Positions 61,340 through 64,000 of a DNA stretch of 64,000 nucleotides are shown in pieces. This DNA is from Mantis religiosa (taxonomy: Eukaryota > Arthropoda > Insecta > Mantodea > Mantidae). The notes beneath the pieces were generated by a model. The model was not told the DNA's origin. It saw only the letters and a list, made by a program, of their open reading frames with translations, and searched no databases. Position 1 is the first letter of the stretch. Every line of letters starts with the position of its first letter. Made by a program: the position numbers and the translations under genes. Location: positions 168,952,340 through 169,016,339 of the forward strand of contig CM060952.1 in assembly GCA_030765055.1 (NCBI GenBank), read 5' to 3'.

Positions 61340-62576
61340 TTCAATAAAGTCCCCCCAAACCTTAAATTTACAAAAGTTTTAACAAAAGGCTATCCCCAAG
61401 GATCTGTTTGTGGACCCCTCTTCTGGGATATAGGTTTAGATCCAATTTTATTTAATATTTCTCAGGTAGATGGTGCATAAGGAGTAGTGGCGTATGCCGA
61501 TGACATCCTTATACTAATACAAGGAGAGAGTAGAAGAGAACTAGAGTACTATACTAATAATGTAATGAATTAAACATACATACAATGTACGAATAGTAAA
61601 TTTAGCATATAAAAACAAAAAACTAAATATGTACTATTAAAGGGTAAATTACAAAGGTCTCCCGCTGTAAAAATTAACTGTGTGTCTATCATGAGAAAGA
61701 AAAGCATTAAATTCTTGGGGGTCCACTTTAACGAAAATATGACTTTTAAAACACACGTAGATGAAACATTTTCAAAATTATGAATAAGGTAATTAGATTA
61801 CCGACAAATAATGGAAGGATCCCATATAGGGTAGTTAAAATATATAATAATACCATTTTAGCAGCCATGGTTGGATATGGTGCTAGCTGTTGGGGCAAGA
61901 GGACCCTTTTAGAAACAACCAAAAGGAAAATAAATGGCTTACAGCCGAAGGTCTTAATAAGGATGTCGGGAGCATTTTCCACTACTCCTACAGATGCACT
62001 ATTAATCATTCTAGGAATTTTACTTTTAGACTTAGAAATTAGGAAAAGGGCTGCACGTTACTGGCTACGTCGGGAAAAACTTGTCAAAGCTTCCAGTATT
62101 TTAGGCTGTAATATAGGAGATGAATTAGATCTAAATGATAAAATTATTAGCAATTTGGTAGGATACCTGGGACGTAAGTTTAACTGGTAGGAGGACTTAT
62201 TCTATCTTTCCAGATATTCGTGAAAGATTGCAACTAAAATATATACAGCCGTCCCAGAGCTTTTTACACTACTAACGGGACATCGTCCCTATTCAGAATA
62301 CTTATTTAGATTTGGCCAAATTCAAACTGACAGATGTGCATGCGGTGAAATTGGTACCTCAGAGCACTCTCTATGGGAATGCCGAAATACTGCTGATCTT
62401 AGGTATAATGTTCAAAGACATTTACAAAATAAAATATTATATGATATAATAAGAAAAAACAAATTATACTTACAATTGAATACCTTTACAGACAGGTACT
62501 CAAAATTTAAATACAAAGTATTTAAACATCACCATTAGAATAACATCACCTAAGTTTTAGTTTCTTCTAATATCTG

Positions 62577-62612
<36 letters not shown>

Positions 62613-62697
62613 AAAATATCTAGCAACTTTAATTGTATATAACTGACGACTTGCCTGTTTTCAACAATGCTTGCAAAACATAAGGTGATAATAAAGT
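61340..62697 (+). mobile_element. R1-clade LINE, 3' half
   Basis: 5'-truncated within the reverse transcriptase. The coding part ends at about 62538. The 3' UTR contains a (TA)n run (62577-62604) and AATAAAG just before the ATT tail (62698). The protein pattern points to the R1/Jockey side. There is no sign of insertion into 28S rDNA, as the flanks are not rDNA. Confidence 0.85.
61350..62538 (+). pseudogene. R1-like reverse transcriptase, C-terminal half
   Basis: FTKVLTKGYPQGSVCGPLFW carries the GxPQGSxxGPLxW motif. After a stop GVVAYADDILILIQ carries the catalytic YADD (about 61489-61503). KKSIKFLGVHFNEN follows, then in another frame GYGASCWGKR, STTPTDALLIILGILLLDLE and RKRAARY (61780-62190). 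The end LTGHRPYSEYLFRFGQ, RCACGEIGTSEHSLWECRNT contains the C-terminal C-x1-C-x8-H-x4-C zinc-knuckle region of R1-type LINEs. The blocks are in correct order but in three frames with several stops. Confidence 0.85.
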
Positions 62698-62972
<275 letters not shown>

Positions 62973-64000
62973 GTTAGTGTGTATGCATTTATTAAAGCAA
63001 GTTAGTATTCTATTTATATCACACAACCTGTATAGCTGTGTTCTTAAACTGTATAAATTCATATGACGTGGTTCTTTTGTGTATTTAACACTATACTGAA
63101 CTGAAAATAAATAAATAAAAATAAATCTTATGGGGTGGGTAACAGGTAACTTTCTCATTCCTTAGCATACGTTTTAATACGCTTTATTATCTCTTTGAAT
63201 ATTTTCATTAAATACTTTTTTAATTAATTTTACTGTTTTGCATGAATTTTAACACCAATTTTAACAAATGTTATTATTAATCTTTGTAGGCATTTGAATG
63301 TTATATAAATTGTTATGTTAGTTATTTATCATTATAAAAGTATAAATTGTAGTTAAAATTAATATGTACAATTATACTGTACCTATAATCGTAAATTTAA
63401 ACTATTGCAACTCGTCTGTATTGCGTGGTAAAATTTGTTTATGGGACTCGACCAAATTATTAAGATGTCGAGTCGTAAAGAAATAGGAGCAATTAAAAAA
63501 AAAAAAAAAAAAAAAAAAACATTAAAACCTTAAATGCCCTTTGAATGACAAGTTTTCTCCATATTGAAAATAACTATAGCGATTGTGCTTAAAATGCCAT
63601 GTTTAAGATGCTTACGTGACAAGTAGCCTGCATATACATACACGCACAAACTCACATATACACATGCTCGCACAGACTCACATACAGGCACGTATGAATC
63701 TTTTTCTAAAATACCTTCAGAGTTCATGGGTCTCACAATATGTATTTACAAAGGAATCCTTGGCTGAAATGCAGTACTTCCTTTAATAATGTAACGCAGT
63801 AATCATATTGAACGTTTCTTGGTTCGAGTAACATTATAGGCAGTGCTTTGCTCTCTCTGGAGTAGAAAACTCTTATTGATAGCAAACGGCAAATTGGTGG
63901 CGTCGCCAAACTTCTGTTCAACTTAACCTATGGCTATTAGTTTTCTCAAAGATAGTGCTACCATCAATGATTAGTATGGCGCAAACGACAGTTTTAGAGT
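62973..64000. other. AT-rich region, nothing recognised
   Basis: Contains an A24 run (63496-63519) and a short AC-rich stretch at about 63640-63690. No supported gene. Confidence 0.4.

Overview
The window looks like repeat-dominated nuclear DNA of an animal, most likely an insect with a large genome. I see no rRNA or canonical tRNA gene, no operon structure, no ribosome-binding-site-led genes and no CRISPR array. No host protein-coding gene can be supported; the best hint of a host exon is 16 codons ending at a splice donor near 33.3 kb. The sequence is AT-rich, and what can be read is almost entirely transposable elements of eukaryotic type: mariner DNA transposons, I-, R1-, RTE- and Jockey/CR1-type LINE remnants, a Penelope-like element, solo LTRs, TTAA-flanked elements and five tRNA-derived SINE families. 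The mix of mariners, R1/I LINEs and many tRNA-SINEs suggests an arthropod. A polyneopteran-type insect is only a guess.

Layout. 0-9.4 kb: two copies of one terminal-inverted-repeat (TIR) DNA element in opposite orientation (14-1182 and 6558-7541). One carries a piece of LTR and the other a 249-bp hairpin insertion. A LINE-derived fragment with an (AT)n tail, a SINE, a 113-bp tandem duplication and a TTAA-flanked piggyBac-like MITE (8592-9401, itself holding a SINE) follow. 9.4-19.4 kb: three solo LTRs of one family, two of them with perfect GTAT target duplications, and a 1.69-kb Penelope-like insertion built as a large inverted repeat (11967-13656). There is also a 416-bp ATT array attached to a SINE, and a DDE transposase relic. 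19.4-36 kb: SINEs of four families, a short mariner (28965-29884) and an I-clade LINE 3' half (33.68-34.66 kb). 36-54 kb: more LTRs and SINEs, LINE remnants at 44.0-44.7 and 46.5-47.1 kb, a mariner-type fragment at 48.2-48.6 kb, a TTAA-flanked 1.19-kb element with GGGGGG termini, and a SINE whose tail has grown into a 270-bp compound microsatellite. 54-64 kb: two further mariners (56754-58031 and 58540-60219, the second split by a hairpin/poly(A) insertion) and an R1-clade LINE 3' half with a 275-bp ATT tail.

No element appears intact enough to move: every transposase or reverse transcriptase reading frame I followed is truncated, frameshifted or missing catalytic residues. The window is therefore a nested record of successive insertions. 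Its most informative structures are the inverted-repeat Penelope-like element with hammerhead-like motifs, the small hairpin element with the same motif, the GTAT-targeting LTR family, and microsatellites that begin at the 3' ends of retroelements. All homology statements come from recognising motifs by eye; no database was searched.
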